Origin: Durusdinium trenchii
Lineage: Eukaryota > Sar > Dinophyceae > Suessiales > Symbiodiniaceae
Reading direction: 5' to 3'
Assembly: GCA_963970005.1 (NCBI GenBank)
Contig: CAXAMN010018668.1
Span: 615,356-679,355 of the forward strand
DNA length: 64,000 nucleotides
Below are positions 31,406-42,283 of this stretch, piece after piece. Position numbers and translations under genes: made by a program. The notes under the pieces were generated by a model. That model saw only the letters and a program-made list of their open reading frames with translations, had not been told where the DNA came from and did not search any database. How positions within the stretch are numbered: the stretch's first letter is position 1; every line of letters begins with the position of its first letter.

Positions 31406-32020
31406 CAAGAACATGTGTGGGCATAAACGTGCGCAGGTCGAAACTTGCACCATTTGTCGACTAAAAATTTGGGGTCCGTTTCTGGACACCAAAACGGGGG
31501 CCATTTTGTCGGCAAAATTTTAGTCACCGGGCGAAAAATAGCAAGAGTTTCGATGGTTTTTGCACGTACGCGACAGAAGTTTTTCCATGCCGCTGCTTTT
31601 CCATGGTTTTGCAGCGCCGCAGGCACTTATTCTCCACACCCTGCGAACATTTATGGCCACAAATTGAACTGGGGAGACCCTCTGTGGCGGGACCGGTTTT
31701 TGCTAGGGTTTTTGGACCCCAAACTGGTGTCCAGAAAAATCACTTTTTCGATCCCTTGAAGGAGTTTGGAAAACTTGTGAGGGTTGAGAATTGCTGGGGA
31801 GAAAGCGTTTGGCCTGTGTGATGTTCTTCATCGAAAGCAATCAAGCTTACGGATCAATGGTCAGCTGCTTTTTTCGGCAGTCTGATTGAAGCCTTGCACG
31901 CTTGGTGCATGTTTGTTTGCTACAAGCTTGTGGTGACATCCGCCGTGAGTCGACCTAGCACCCTGAGACCAACCGTTGTGAACCCATTCTTCGTATTTTG
32001 TGGTCTGTCTTAATTTTGGA
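31406..32020. other. Unassigned sequence between repeat blocks
   Basis: No gene is recognised. Two stretches, GGGGTCCGTTTCTGGACACC (~31,470) and GGACCCCAAACTGGTGTCC (~31,712), contain inverted sub-sequences of each other but in a swapped order, so they do not form a simple hairpin. Confidence 0.4.
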
Positions 32021-32270
32021 TGAGAGGAAAGAAGGGTGGGGAGATGTTAAGCGAAGGTTTGGCGCCGTGGAGCCTGTCATGTTTGCGTATGTTTACAGGA
32101 GCCATCTCTGGTCGTTCACTATGGCAAGGAAACCTTGTTTCGTTTTATTTGACGTCGTTGTTTGATGCATGTTGTGAAGGAGGGGTTTTGAAAAGATACT
32201 ATTGTTGAGGTTTTGAGCTCGCGCCCTTGATGTTTGTTGCAAGCTACGCCAGGCTTCCGTCTATTACAGT
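32021..32270 (+). repeat. Dispersed repeat blocks leading into the 42-bp array
   Basis: The left part matches 3,289-3,460 and the right part (from GAAAAGATACTATTGTTGAG) matches 29,338-29,420. The two modules meet at the GAAAAGA site, where copy 1 at 3.46 kb instead joins the T-run/CCACGAG repeat. Confidence 0.7.
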
Positions 32271-32304
32271 GCGCGATACCACCTCGGTACCACTTCATTA
32301 CTTC

Positions 32305-32650
32305 ATTACGGCTCGGGCCCTTTATTACAATGCGCGGTACCGCCTCGGTACCGCTCGGGCCCTCTGTTACAATGCGCGGTACCGCCTCGGTGCCGCTCGG
32401 GCCCTCTATTACAATGCGCGGTACCGCCTCGGTACCGCTCGGGCCCTCCATTACAATGCGCGGTACCACCTCGGTACCGCTCGGGCCCTCCATTACAATG
32501 CGCGGTACCGCCTCGGTACCGCTCGGGCCCTCCATTACAATGCGCGGTACCGCCTCGGTACCGCTCGGGCCCTCTATTACAATGCGCAGTACCGCCTCGG
32601 TACCGCTTCGGTACCGCTCGGGCCCTCTATTACAATGCGCGGTACCGACA
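32305..32650 (+). repeat. 42-bp tandem minisatellite (~8 units)
   Basis: The unit contains GCTCGGGCCCTCTATTACAA and GCGCGGTACCGCCTCGGTAC. GCTCGGGCCC recurs at 32,311, 32,353, 32,395, 32,437, 32,479, 32,521, 32,563 and 32,615. The last interval is lengthened by ~10 bp. Because 42 is a multiple of three, frames on both strands stay open (14-residue repeats such as ALYYNARYRLGTAR). I read these as a by-product of the period, not as genes. Confidence 0.9.
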
Positions 32651-33035
32651 CCCCGTTTGGGTTTTACAAAGTTTTAATTGGATCGGATTGAGGAACTTCC
32701 AAGAAAACACAAAGACCAACGGAAAGCCACGAAACGCAACCTTAACATTGTAGTCCCGGTGCTTCTTCAAACGGGGCGCTCCACACTTGCGCCAAGGCAT
32801 TCCAAGTGTACTTCGCGCTCAACCATTCTTTTTGGTTGGTCGGTTGCTTGTCGTTTGTTGGTTTAGGTGAACGTGAAAAGGTTGGCCTTGCGTAAGTCTG
32901 TTGGATGTTGTTTTGTTCTTGTTTGTAGGTTTGGGTAGAGGACCTCGGTTGGAGAACAAGTTTTGTTTTCCCGGGGAATATGCGCGTGTGTGGCCGTTGG
33001 GCCGGAGATTGGTGTTCACCGTGTATTGGCGCAGG
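32651..33035 (+). repeat. Repeat segment related to 29,520-29,690
   Basis: From about 32,868 to 33,003 the sequence matches the right part of the repeat at 29,338-29,700 (GAACGTGAAAAGGTTGGCCT and on). Bases 32,651-32,867 hold no recognisable gene. Confidence 0.6.
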
Positions 33036-33450
33036 TTTTGACACGTTAACTTTCCAATCGGTGATTGTCCACTTCTTTGTGGCACTTGCCCAAAAAAATT
33101 GCCCACGGGCCCTCGCTTCCACCACAAGCAGGTCGGACTGGAGACCACTAGTATCCAAAAGCAAGTCGGAATTGTGGTCCTGCAAACTTGTTTTATTCTA
33201 TAAATAAATTCTATTCTCCCACAACGTGATTGCAGGACCCGTGCTCTCTCCCTGCAGTTTCCACTCCAGCTGGTCCTGCGCGGCCCTGCGTCAGGGACAC
33301 CCGGCTTCCAGAGACCAGCTGACTGATCAGGAACAATGTGAAGCGGCCAAGCGGATCACGACGCGTGCGAAAATCTTGTCCATTGACGGCCCCAAAACCA
33401 AGCGCCAAAAATGCAGTGGATTCCAGGGTCGCCAAAGTGGGCCTCCCCAG
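33036..33450 (+). repeat. ~415-bp duplicated block, copy 2
   Basis: This is the direct copy of 30,985-31,405. Similarity stops at GGGCCTCCCCAGT, and a perfect inverted repeat begins three bases later. Confidence 0.85.
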
Positions 33451-33453
33451 TAG

Positions 33454-33483
33454 CCAGTGTCGGAATCGAAAAGCCGACACTGG
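33454..33483. repeat. Perfect 10-bp inverted repeat (hairpin)
   Basis: CCAGTGTCGG (33,454-33,463) and CCGACACTGG (33,474-33,483) are separated by a 10-base loop. It sits at the right boundary of the 415-bp duplicated block. Just beyond it, ACACCTTTCGGCG-like direct repeats occur at ~33,525-33,560. Confidence 0.75.
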
Positions 33484-35730
33484 AAGTTGAGCCCAACGAT
33501 TCCTAAAGAAAAAGAAGATGAGTTGCACCTTTCGGCGCTATTTTACACCTTTCGGCGTACTAGTTACAAGTAGTGTTTATTTGTTTTTTGTGGGCTGGGC
33601 GTGCCCAAGCTAAGGCCCATGAACGCCAGCAGGATCATCATCACAATCTGCAAGAAAATATACAGGTACAAGCTAAATATAATTCCAGCACACTCGTATG
33701 AGGGCGCCTGTCTGATTCTACATCGTTTTGCTTTTCTGCCTTTGTTTGCCTATGTTGTCTAAAACTGAAATTACTCAGTGTTCAAATCCTAGGTCATCTG
33801 TTCTTCTCTGTTTTCCACTCTGGTTTTAGCATTGCTTCTGGGAGGTGTTCTTTGAATCCTTACTTTTTTAATTTCTCTCTTCATGGGCTTTGGTTTGATC
33901 CTTATAGTTTTCATCTTGATTTTAATCATCTACTCTTGACAATTATTCCACTTGTTTGTCAACGGTCCACTCCAACTGTTCCTACAAACAAATTGCTTAT
34001 GCAAAGTCTGTGAGAGATTCCCCCCGCGTGTCAAGCTCAAGGGGGACGTGCGCTGTGCGTTTCGCCATGAAGCAAGGAGAAAACTGACACCTGATGCAGT
34101 GAGAGCCAACACACCGGCGCCAGCTTTGCACACAGTGTCACACCTTGCTCTACGCTCGCTCTCCTAAGAGATCAGACCCTCTTGAGCCAGTGGCTAACAA
34201 AGATCCACCTCGAGTGCTAGGTTCATTACGCAACCAATTTTAATCTGACAGGCAGTGTGCCAGGGAACCTTTGAACGAGGACAGTGGGCCGATTTACCTT
34301 GGTCGCTGCTGATGTGGAACACAAGGGTGACGTTTCGTTCACCCCCCTGAGAGCATTCCACAAGGTCTTCAAGGCATCCCTCAATTTTGGAGGGGCCGCT
34401 CGAAGTTCTGTGCCACTACTTTGTGCACTGAGATGACTGCATGCTGGTTCCCAGCTCCCTGCTCTGGACTGGTGGTATCCTCTTGCCTGATCACAGAGAG
34501 GAAGCACTGCCGGGTGCATTGGCCTGGATGTGGTCTTGAAAGGTCCAGGATGCCACGTGCAGAGGTGGCTTGCCAGAAGGCATCCCAATTGCGAGAAGGC
34601 AAATATTGCCGGCAAGATTCTGTTGATCACCTCTGTAAAAAACCGATGATACCATTCAGATTGCTTTCAGTGCTCCTGATAAGAACTGTGGATGTGGATC
34701 TTCGTCGGTACTCTTCCCACTCACTAAGGGACATGACCGGCCTCTTCAAAGGCCCAATTGGTAGTTGGCACAGAGATGGCAAGCTGAGCGAAAGGGGAGG
34801 ACGTGTGTGTTCAGTGGTCCCGCTTGGAGATGCCAATGCAGGATTGGTGCAGTCGGCCCTGCTAGGCCGAGGTTTACCAAGTGCTGATGCAGGACGTACC
34901 GCTGATCAGCCGTGCTGCCAACAAGACAATGCCACTTAGCGAGAGAAAGGCTTCTTCTTCACCTGACGCGAAGGGATAAACCGTTGTCTTATCTCTCAGC
35001 TGGGCTGTTGCTCGTTGCAGAAGCTTGGGTATGTGTATTAGGCGATGGCATGGGGGGTCAATTACCCGTAGCCTTCCAACATCTTGTTCCTCACCTCCCT
35101 CCCTCCTGTGGAGGGAGGCAGCAGGGGTCTTCGAATGCTCCTGCCCCTTCGATGTGCCTGTGCTGAGAGCCACCTTAATCTCATAGACAGTCAAACACAC
35201 TGAACAACAACGAAGGGCCGCACTGGTGGCAATGAATTGCCCTCTCGTTTGGCGCGTTAGAGCTGCTTTTGTCACCAGTGGTTTTCGAGAGCCAAAAATC
35301 ATGAGCAGAGGACATATGCGCATTTCAAATATACCCATTGTCTCAAGCGCAGTTAGTCACAGTTTGTCCGACCAGATTGCCCGTGCCTCTTCAAGTGCTA
35401 TGCAATATTTTGAGTTCGGAGAGCGCATTTTCTTAGTGCTCGGTGTGATGGCCTGCTTAAACAGGCCTATAGACCAAGTGTCATTGACGTTGCCAGCAAT
35501 CATTTCGAACCGCATTTCGGATAGCCCGTCTGGTGGCCTTTTGCAGTAATTCATTGCCCAATTTCTGTTTCACCCTTGCATGTACATCCAAGAGTCTCCA
35601 TCATTGTGCTTTTCTTTGTCGGTTTTGTTTGGTTTTGGGGCGTTGTTTGATTTTGTTTGTTGTTTGGTCCCCTCTCATGCTGGAGACTCTACAAAAATTG
35701 CGCAAGCTGACCTGTGCACTTCCTGCATGA
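33484..35730. other. No gene recognised
   Basis: The short frames on both strands share no features with known proteins. No exon chain with splice sites could be built. It may include decayed upstream parts of the copia element that follows. Confidence 0.4.
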
Positions 35731-37395
35731 ATGGCGGCTCGACTCGTGCAAAAACAGGCACTGAGATGGTTTGATGTGAAAGATGCATTCCTGCAAGTTC
35801 TACAGGAGAAACTACTGAAAGTGATCTTGAGAGGAGAATTGGTGAAGAGAAATCCACCTGGACAAGTTGGAGCAAAAGCATGGTTTGACTTTTTCCACAC
35901 GGCGCGTCACAGAGGAACTCAATTGTAAGTTCAGTGCTGAGGAAGAAGTAAAAAGAATGTCATTTTCATCAATGTAGATGACTTGATTGTCACAGGAGAC
36001 TCAAATTACATCAATCAAATCTTTCTTCCAAAGATTCAAGGCAAGTTTGACACCATTGTGATCAAGAGTGAGAGGGTTGGTGGCGAGTTCAATTTCCTCA
36101 GGGGCAAGTACGAACTAGAAGTTGATGGATTTTTGATTCAATCAGGTAAATTAAGCCCAGCAAAGCCTGCTACCATCAGACAACTCAATCCAGATGGAGG
36201 ACAAGTCAGATGTCTTACATGAGCCAGAGAAGATCAGCTTTTTCAGAAGAATCGTTGGATCAGGTACCTACCTTTGTCAAGACAGGTATGATGTACCATT
36301 CACAGTGATGGATTTGGCTTCAAAAATGTCAAATCCTACAGCTATGTCGTTTCATCACTTGAAGTTACAGTAAGTTTTTACGATACTTGAAGAAGACTAT
36401 GGACTATTGTCTAGCACTTGAATTTCCACAAGCAGGAGAAGGTTATGTCAAGAAAGGAGAACGCTATTGGTGCTTGGATACATTCTGCAGATTCAGACTG
36501 GGGTTGAAGCAAACGGATTCTGTGCATTGAATAGTTGTCCATTCTTCCACAGCAGCGGGACAGAGAAGATCATTAACTTATCGGTGTGTGAAGCAGAACT
36601 GCACTCAATAGTTTCCTCAGCGTTAGATGGAATCTATATTCGCGCAGCTCTTGAACTTGCCCTTGGGACAAAGGTGGACCATTACATCTACACAGATTCA
36701 TCAAGTGCACGCCAACTTGCGATGAAGAGAGGCCTTGGAAACGCGAGACACTTGGATGGAAAGTTGTCATGGATTCAACAAATCAAAGGAAAGATTTCAG
36801 GATGGTACAAGTACCAACAGATAGCAACATGGCAGACATCAATACAAAGCCGCTTGGAGGACAAAAAGTCAGATACTTGATGAACTTGATTGGCTTTTGG
36901 CACAGTGAAGAAAGATCAAATCAGAGTAGGAGAGTATGAGAGAAGGGTGTTTGAAGAGAAAAAGAATTTCGCAGGAAAGGTCAACAAGATTGCAAAGATG
37001 CTTGTGAGAATGGTAGCGTTGGAGGGCTTGCAGCCAATGTTTACAGAAGCAGTCCTGAAAGGAAACAGCATTCAGTGTGGATTGGACGCAGTGAAAAATT
37101 CCAATGAAGAATGGGAATTCTGGATTGTCATGGTCCTTGTGTTCAACATTATTGGTTTTGCAGCAGTGATCTGTGTATTCTTCAAAACCTACAAACACAG
37201 CCCTACATGCCAAAGAAACCCATACAAGAAGCTTTAAGGCAGACTTTAATCAAGAGGGTTGAGAAGCGAATTGATGAAGTTGAGGAAAGGCTTGGAAATT
37301 GGAGAGAAGAATTTGAAGACAAATTGGACACACTTCAAGACTATGTCAGGAGAATTCACAGAAACACCAACTACACAAAGTATCCTCAGCTATAG
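35731..37395 (+). pseudogene. Ty1/copia retrotransposon pol remnant, 5'-truncated and frameshifted
   Basis: Successive frames match copia RT and RNase H in order. They include WFDVKDAFLQV (RT, ~35,770), INVDDLIVTGDS (the catalytic YVDD site with N for Y, ~35,970) and RRIVGSGTYLCQDRYDVPF (~36,250). They continue with LASKMSNPTAMSFHHLK, VCEAELHSIVSSALDGIYI (RNase H, ~36,590), TDSSSARQLAMKRGLGNARH (~36,700) and the ADINTKPLGGQKVRYLM tail (~36,835). At least four frame changes and several stops break it. Gag, protease and integrase are absent, and no LTR is visible. The style of the RNase H region resembles copia elements known to abound in dinoflagellates. Confidence 0.85.
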
Positions 37396-39535
37396 CGTCT
37401 TGAGTGAGATCATGCAGGAAACTAGTTAGCCAGAAGGGGTTTGAAAGCTATGCAAGCTACAGAAGGATGGTGTGAAGAACACAGAGTAATGCCAGAGGCA
37501 GCCAAGGAAGGAGCAAACCCATCAGAGGGACCACTGAGCAGAACATTCAGAAGAGGGAATAGGGAAGCATCAATGAGATCAGACTAAGCAATACAGATGT
37601 GTGGTAGACTCGATGCCAAAATTGAGGATATGAACGTGCAGCCATGGAACCTACTAGGGATAGGAGACCAAAATTTTGCATATAGATGTGAGCGAGAACA
37701 AGAACATGTATGAACAACTACTTGAAATAGCAGAATACAGAAGGGACAAGCCAGATGTTGATCCATCAGAAGTACGCTTGAGGGACCCAGTTCCTGGAAG
37801 AAATGAATAAGCCTGCAGAGAGAGAGAGAGAGACAAGAATTGAGTGGAACAAATGGACAATGGTGGCAAAGTGAGCATCTTAGAGTTTCACAGTGCCAAG
37901 AAGGAGTGCGAACCATTTTCCATGCAGATCACAGTCTAGTTGTATAGCATTTCTAACATCACAGAATGCACTCACAGCCTTTTGTGAATCAAGAAAAGGT
38001 GCGTAAAAAACCATGTGTCGGTCAATCAATCAACCCAGATGGTTGGAACACAAGGTTGTGCATGCAGCGACGTGATAATCCAAAAACAATTTGTGTACTT
38101 TGTCCCTCCAGAGGCAGGGAAGCTTCCCTGTTGACAGACGCATTGTATTTGACAGACTTGTTCCTTGGGGGCTGCACACTTTCTTCTTGCAACAACAGCG
38201 AAATCCAAGCCTGGGTGCTTGAATAGGGACCGGTCTATTTCATGCTCAAGGCAGTTGGATTGAAAGTCTTCTGGCTATGGAAAGTACCTGAATCGTAATT
38301 GCATCGTAAACAGCAACAATTTGACATGTTGCAGGGACTGTGTTTATATATTTACACGTACACATATCATCCTCCGGATCTTTTGGTATGGAATGGACAC
38401 ACACTTTCACACATTGCTCATGTCACTTTTCATCTCCTTGACATATTTTTTTTGAGATTTTTGATGCAGTGGCAGCAAACATTACTATATATAATACAAG
38501 TCAGCACTCTCTTCCAACTACTCTGCAAGACAGGCAAACTTGGAGGATTACAATCGTAGACGATTGATTTACTCCTCCGATGAAATAGATTGGAGGATGT
38601 GCGTAAATTTCTGGGTCTCGCTCTTGGTTTAAATTTGCTGTCGCAGCTGTTATTTTTGGAGATATATCATCCGTTTTACCACTTGACGTTGTAAAGAAAG
38701 TATGTCAGGGTTGCATGCATGATGCCTCAATCCAATTGTTTTCTGAGGCATCCTGGGTGCTTTTAGCAGGCAGTTTATCGGGACTTTGTGGAGCAGCACC
38801 AACAAAGGCCAGACATACAGTCAGATTGTATTTGGTCTCTGCCTTTGAACCACTGTACACTTTCCATTTGCAAACAAATCATTCAAAGGCTTCAAGGATT
38901 GGCCACATGTTATGTCATGCGACATTTCACGCCTATTGACTCAGAGCTTTGAATCTTTGCTGGACTGGATTTATCCTTGCTCAAGCGTTTTCCTTCGGCC
39001 ATTCGTTCCACCAGCAGCTTGGCTCCATTCCGGCTGTGGAGGTGTTGATTGAAGTGGGGTTGGTGCAACCTTGAACATCGATTCAATCTAGTTTGCAGTC
39101 AACTGCGGAATTGATATTTGCTCGCAAGGAAGGTGAGCGCATGGCCGCGGATGAAGGTTTCAGTCAGTGAGAGCTGGTGAAGGGTGGCCTATGGTTGGGT
39201 CATGGGCAGCTGTGTGGAACACTCAGATGTGACCTGCACTGTTTCAGCAGTTGTTTTTCAATTCCAGTTTCATGGGCCGATCTCAGGTGGCCACACTCCG
39301 CGGGGCACGGCAACATGCTTAGAGAGTATCGATGTGTGCTTTGAGTGGGAATGTGGCTGCAGAGGAAAGTGCCACTTGAAAGCCAGCGCCTGAAGAGCCA
39401 GAAAGAGGACGGGTGGTGCAGAAACATATGTAGTCAGTGTTAGACTGTCAGCGCTGCTCAAGCCAGACCACATTAAAGGGAGACTTCTTCTTCGTCTTTT
39501 GATGCAGCAGAGGTACTGACAAGCCAGAGGTCAAC
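37396..39535. other. No gene recognised; simple repeats
   Basis: The interval between the copia remnant and the first candidate CDPK exon holds a short (GA)n run at ~37,817-37,833 and AT-rich stretches. No exon is supported. Confidence 0.4.
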
Positions 39536-42283
39536 ATGAATAGTTGCCTTGATCGGTCGGTTTTTGGCTCTTCTTGGTCACATCGCGGTTTTCAGGATAA
39601 GGCTGACCTATTGGAGGAAATCGATGAAGTACCCAGTCAGTCTTGCCTGTTTGTTGCCCGTTTTGCAGTTCTTCGCATGTAAGTTTTGTACAGGTTTTGC
39701 CATCTACATTATTGACAACAAAGGCGATATCGAGGCCTCGTCGTTGCAAGTCAAGACCTTTTCTTTTGGTGGAATATTGCAAAGTTCAAGTTTGCAAGAA
39801 CCAAGAAGTCTTCTGCTTGGAGGACTTCTATGATGTAGAGGATACTAAGATTGGTGAAGGCTCCTTCGGGCGGGTCTGCAGGCTCCCGCCTCAGACTGCA
39901 AACAAACAGGTTTCTTTTGATTCGTCACGTTGAAATCTCGTGTTTCGAGCTGTAGGAACAAAGGTGGACACGATCAGTGATGGCAATGATCAAAATTGTT
40001 GCAAAAGCAATTGATTCGAAACAATTCATCAAGTCAAAACAGGGTGGAGGAAACAGCTGATAAAAGCTACCATTATCTAGAAGATTCTTGTAGGGGATCT
40101 CTCTCTCTCTCTCTTCCATTTGTTTGTCGCTGTCCGGCTGTAGATTATATGGAGTAGTTGCCTGCCAAAGGCGGCAGCTTTAGCCTCAAGCATGTCGAGC
40201 AGCTGTTTCAGTTGCGGGCAGGTTTGTCATTTGCCTTGCTTCCTACACTCCATGTTGTGGATCTTGCTTTTGAGGTAGCCATGTCAACGCAAAAATGGGT
40301 GACAAACTCGACCTGACTTGCGATACATGTGAAGTTGGACAGATAGGTTCAGAGCAAAGAAGTTGGACAGAAATGAAGGGCGCAAGAAGGCACAGTGGAA
40401 AAAGAAGAAGAAGAAGAAGAAGAAGAAGACAGAGGTGGAGAGGAAGATAATTAGACGGCATCAAGTTAATTACCGACAGTGACGATGGATGTCTGACAGA
40501 GAAGGCGTGTCAGACATGATCCGTCTTTCCAATTGTTTTCAAGAAAAATCAACGAACTGTGATGGTCAATGGACCAAGAGAAAGAAGAGCAGTCGTCCAG
40601 TACATAGAAGACATTCGCGCCAGCAATGCGCTAGTATGCGTTCCATGAGGATCCCAGGAAATCACTGGATGAGATATGCTGGCCAGATGATATTGCAATT
40701 CACCTTGGGCTGCACGATGATGGTGATGATAGATGAAGATTGAAGATGTGACCTGAGCAACCAGATTCAGATGAGGCCTCGGATGCTTCACGAGAGGTCA
40801 TGGATGGAAATGAAAGCTGCAGCAAAGAATCCACAGGGCCACAGAGGGTTCTGGAATGTGGGGTCCCTGGGTCTGTGGAGGGCAACTGAGTTCAAGCCAA
40901 AGGATAATTGGTATCATCTGGTAGGGGTGCCACAAGGTACGACCCAAAGGGGCCACTTGGGAAAGACATTTCTGTCTATGATAGACAAGGTGTCAGACTG
41001 TGCCTTTACATCAGGGTCAATTTGACATGAAACAGACTGGAGTGCTGCGCGACACTTGTTGCGTTCAAAAGAGCATAGGCTTGGAGGTCCCGCCCATCAT
41101 GTCCCCAGGTGCACGAACAAGTCCACTGGTGCGGAACGTGCCGTCAAAATGCTGCGAAAAGTGCGCCGAAAGTCGCAGTTGATCATGCCGGAGTCTAAAG
41201 TGATGCAAGTCAGAGTTCGGTTTCGGGGGGATCAGATTCGACTTTAGTTAGAAGGCTTCTCAGTGAGTGAGGTTTCAGAATGAGCTCTCCACCTTAAAGA
41301 TGCAGAACTCTCAGATTTCTTGCAGGGTATCTTCACTCTTCACGTACCGGTTTGAACTTGTTTTACTCGGACGCAATGGGCGAGGCTCGACCACCCACAC
41401 ATTGTTAAGCTGTATGAACACTTCGAGGATTGGGTGGGTAGTTGTTGAGTAGAATCTCTTTCAGCCGATTTTCTTTTGCATAAAGTTTGGCATAAAGCCT
41501 GAACTCTGTTCGAACCACACGTCCCCACTCTGAAGGACAAAAGGTATATGTACATGGCCTCGGGCTCATTCGTCAGCTCTGTAAAGGGGCAACCAATTTG
41601 GTGCCCTTGGAGGCCATCGCTATTCTATGCTATTCTTCATTTCACACGGTCTGCCCGGTCGGGCACAACTCTCAGGTCATGGAGTACTGTCGAGGGGGTG
41701 AGTTGTTCGACCGGCTCTTGGAAGTGGGGCACTTTACGGAAAACCAGGCAGGTGTGGATGGTGCAAGAATGCAAGCATCCAAGCTGACCCTATTCTCCGG
41801 CAGGGTGCAGTCATAATGCAGCAGATCTTCCGCAGCTTGGCATCCACTTTGTTGCATGCGCACGACATTCTCTGTGTTTGCATCCCTTTCGTCTTGTCAT
41901 AAGGTGGAGTGTACTACCTCCACACCATGAAGGCCCAAAGAGATCCCTTTCAGCTTCGTTTTCCATATATAGATATGGGCCATGGGTGCTTTTCCATGGG
42001 GGGTCAGAGACCAATCCTTTGGGGCGTCTCTCGTCAGGTCGTACATCGAGACTTGAAAATCGAAAATTTCATGTTCGCTGGTGAAGGCCCGCTGGATACA
42101 GTAATGAAAGGAACACAAAAAGAGGGTTTGCGCAGAGGTGTGGAAGCAAACTCTGTAGGTCCTATAGAAGCCAACATGATCAAGGCTTCGAAGCTTGTCA
42201 GACCGGCAAGTTAAATAGTCGAATCTCTTGAATTGCCTCAGATCATTGACTTTGGGTTTGCACGGTCCTTCAAAGAGGGCCAG
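39536..42283 (+). CDS. CDPK exons, kinase N-lobe to DFG motif
   Basis: The exons encode a Ser/Thr kinase domain piece by piece. A candidate first exon at 39,536-39,678 (ATG, ends at donor GTAAGT) is uncertain because its phase does not fit cleanly. 39,799-39,909 gives DTKIGEGSFGRVCR (glycine loop). 39,955-40,043 gives MAMIKIVAKAIDSKQF (with the ATP-site Lys). 41,279-41,301 joined to 41,385-41,433 gives NELSTLKMLDHPHIVKLYE through a GC-AG intron. 41,676-41,751 gives VMEYCRGGELFDRLLEVGHF (hinge). 41,804-41,880 gives AVIMQQIFRSL. 42,038-42,100 gives VVHRDLKIENFMF (catalytic loop). 42,242-42,283 gives IIDFGFARSFKEG (DFG). These match calcium-dependent protein kinases, which phosphorylate targets in response to Ca2+. 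Confidence 0.85.
40080..40432. repeat. Microsatellites in a CDPK intron
   Basis: A (CT)n run lies at ~40,099-40,116 and an (AAG)n run of about nine units at ~40,402-40,431. Both are intronic. Confidence 0.8.

Noticed and set aside
31467-31742. Long inverted repeat GGGGTCC...CTGGACACC with its complement
   Set aside because: The two halves are in the wrong order to pair as one stem.
32227-32691. Long open frames on both strands over the 42-bp array
   Set aside because: They follow from a repeat period divisible by three; there is no start context, no conservation and several frames are open at once.
34170-34200. CTTGAGCCAGTGGCTAAC resembling the reverse complement of a dinoflagellate spliced leader
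   Set aside because: Only part matches and three bases are missing in the middle; no gene lies next to it.
34226-34939. Two overlapping ~130-170 codon frames on opposite strands
   Set aside because: Neither shows domain features, splice context or composition unlike chance frames.
40402-40431. (AAG)n as a poly-Lys coding segment
   Set aside because: It lies in a CDPK intron with no flanking frame or splice sites.
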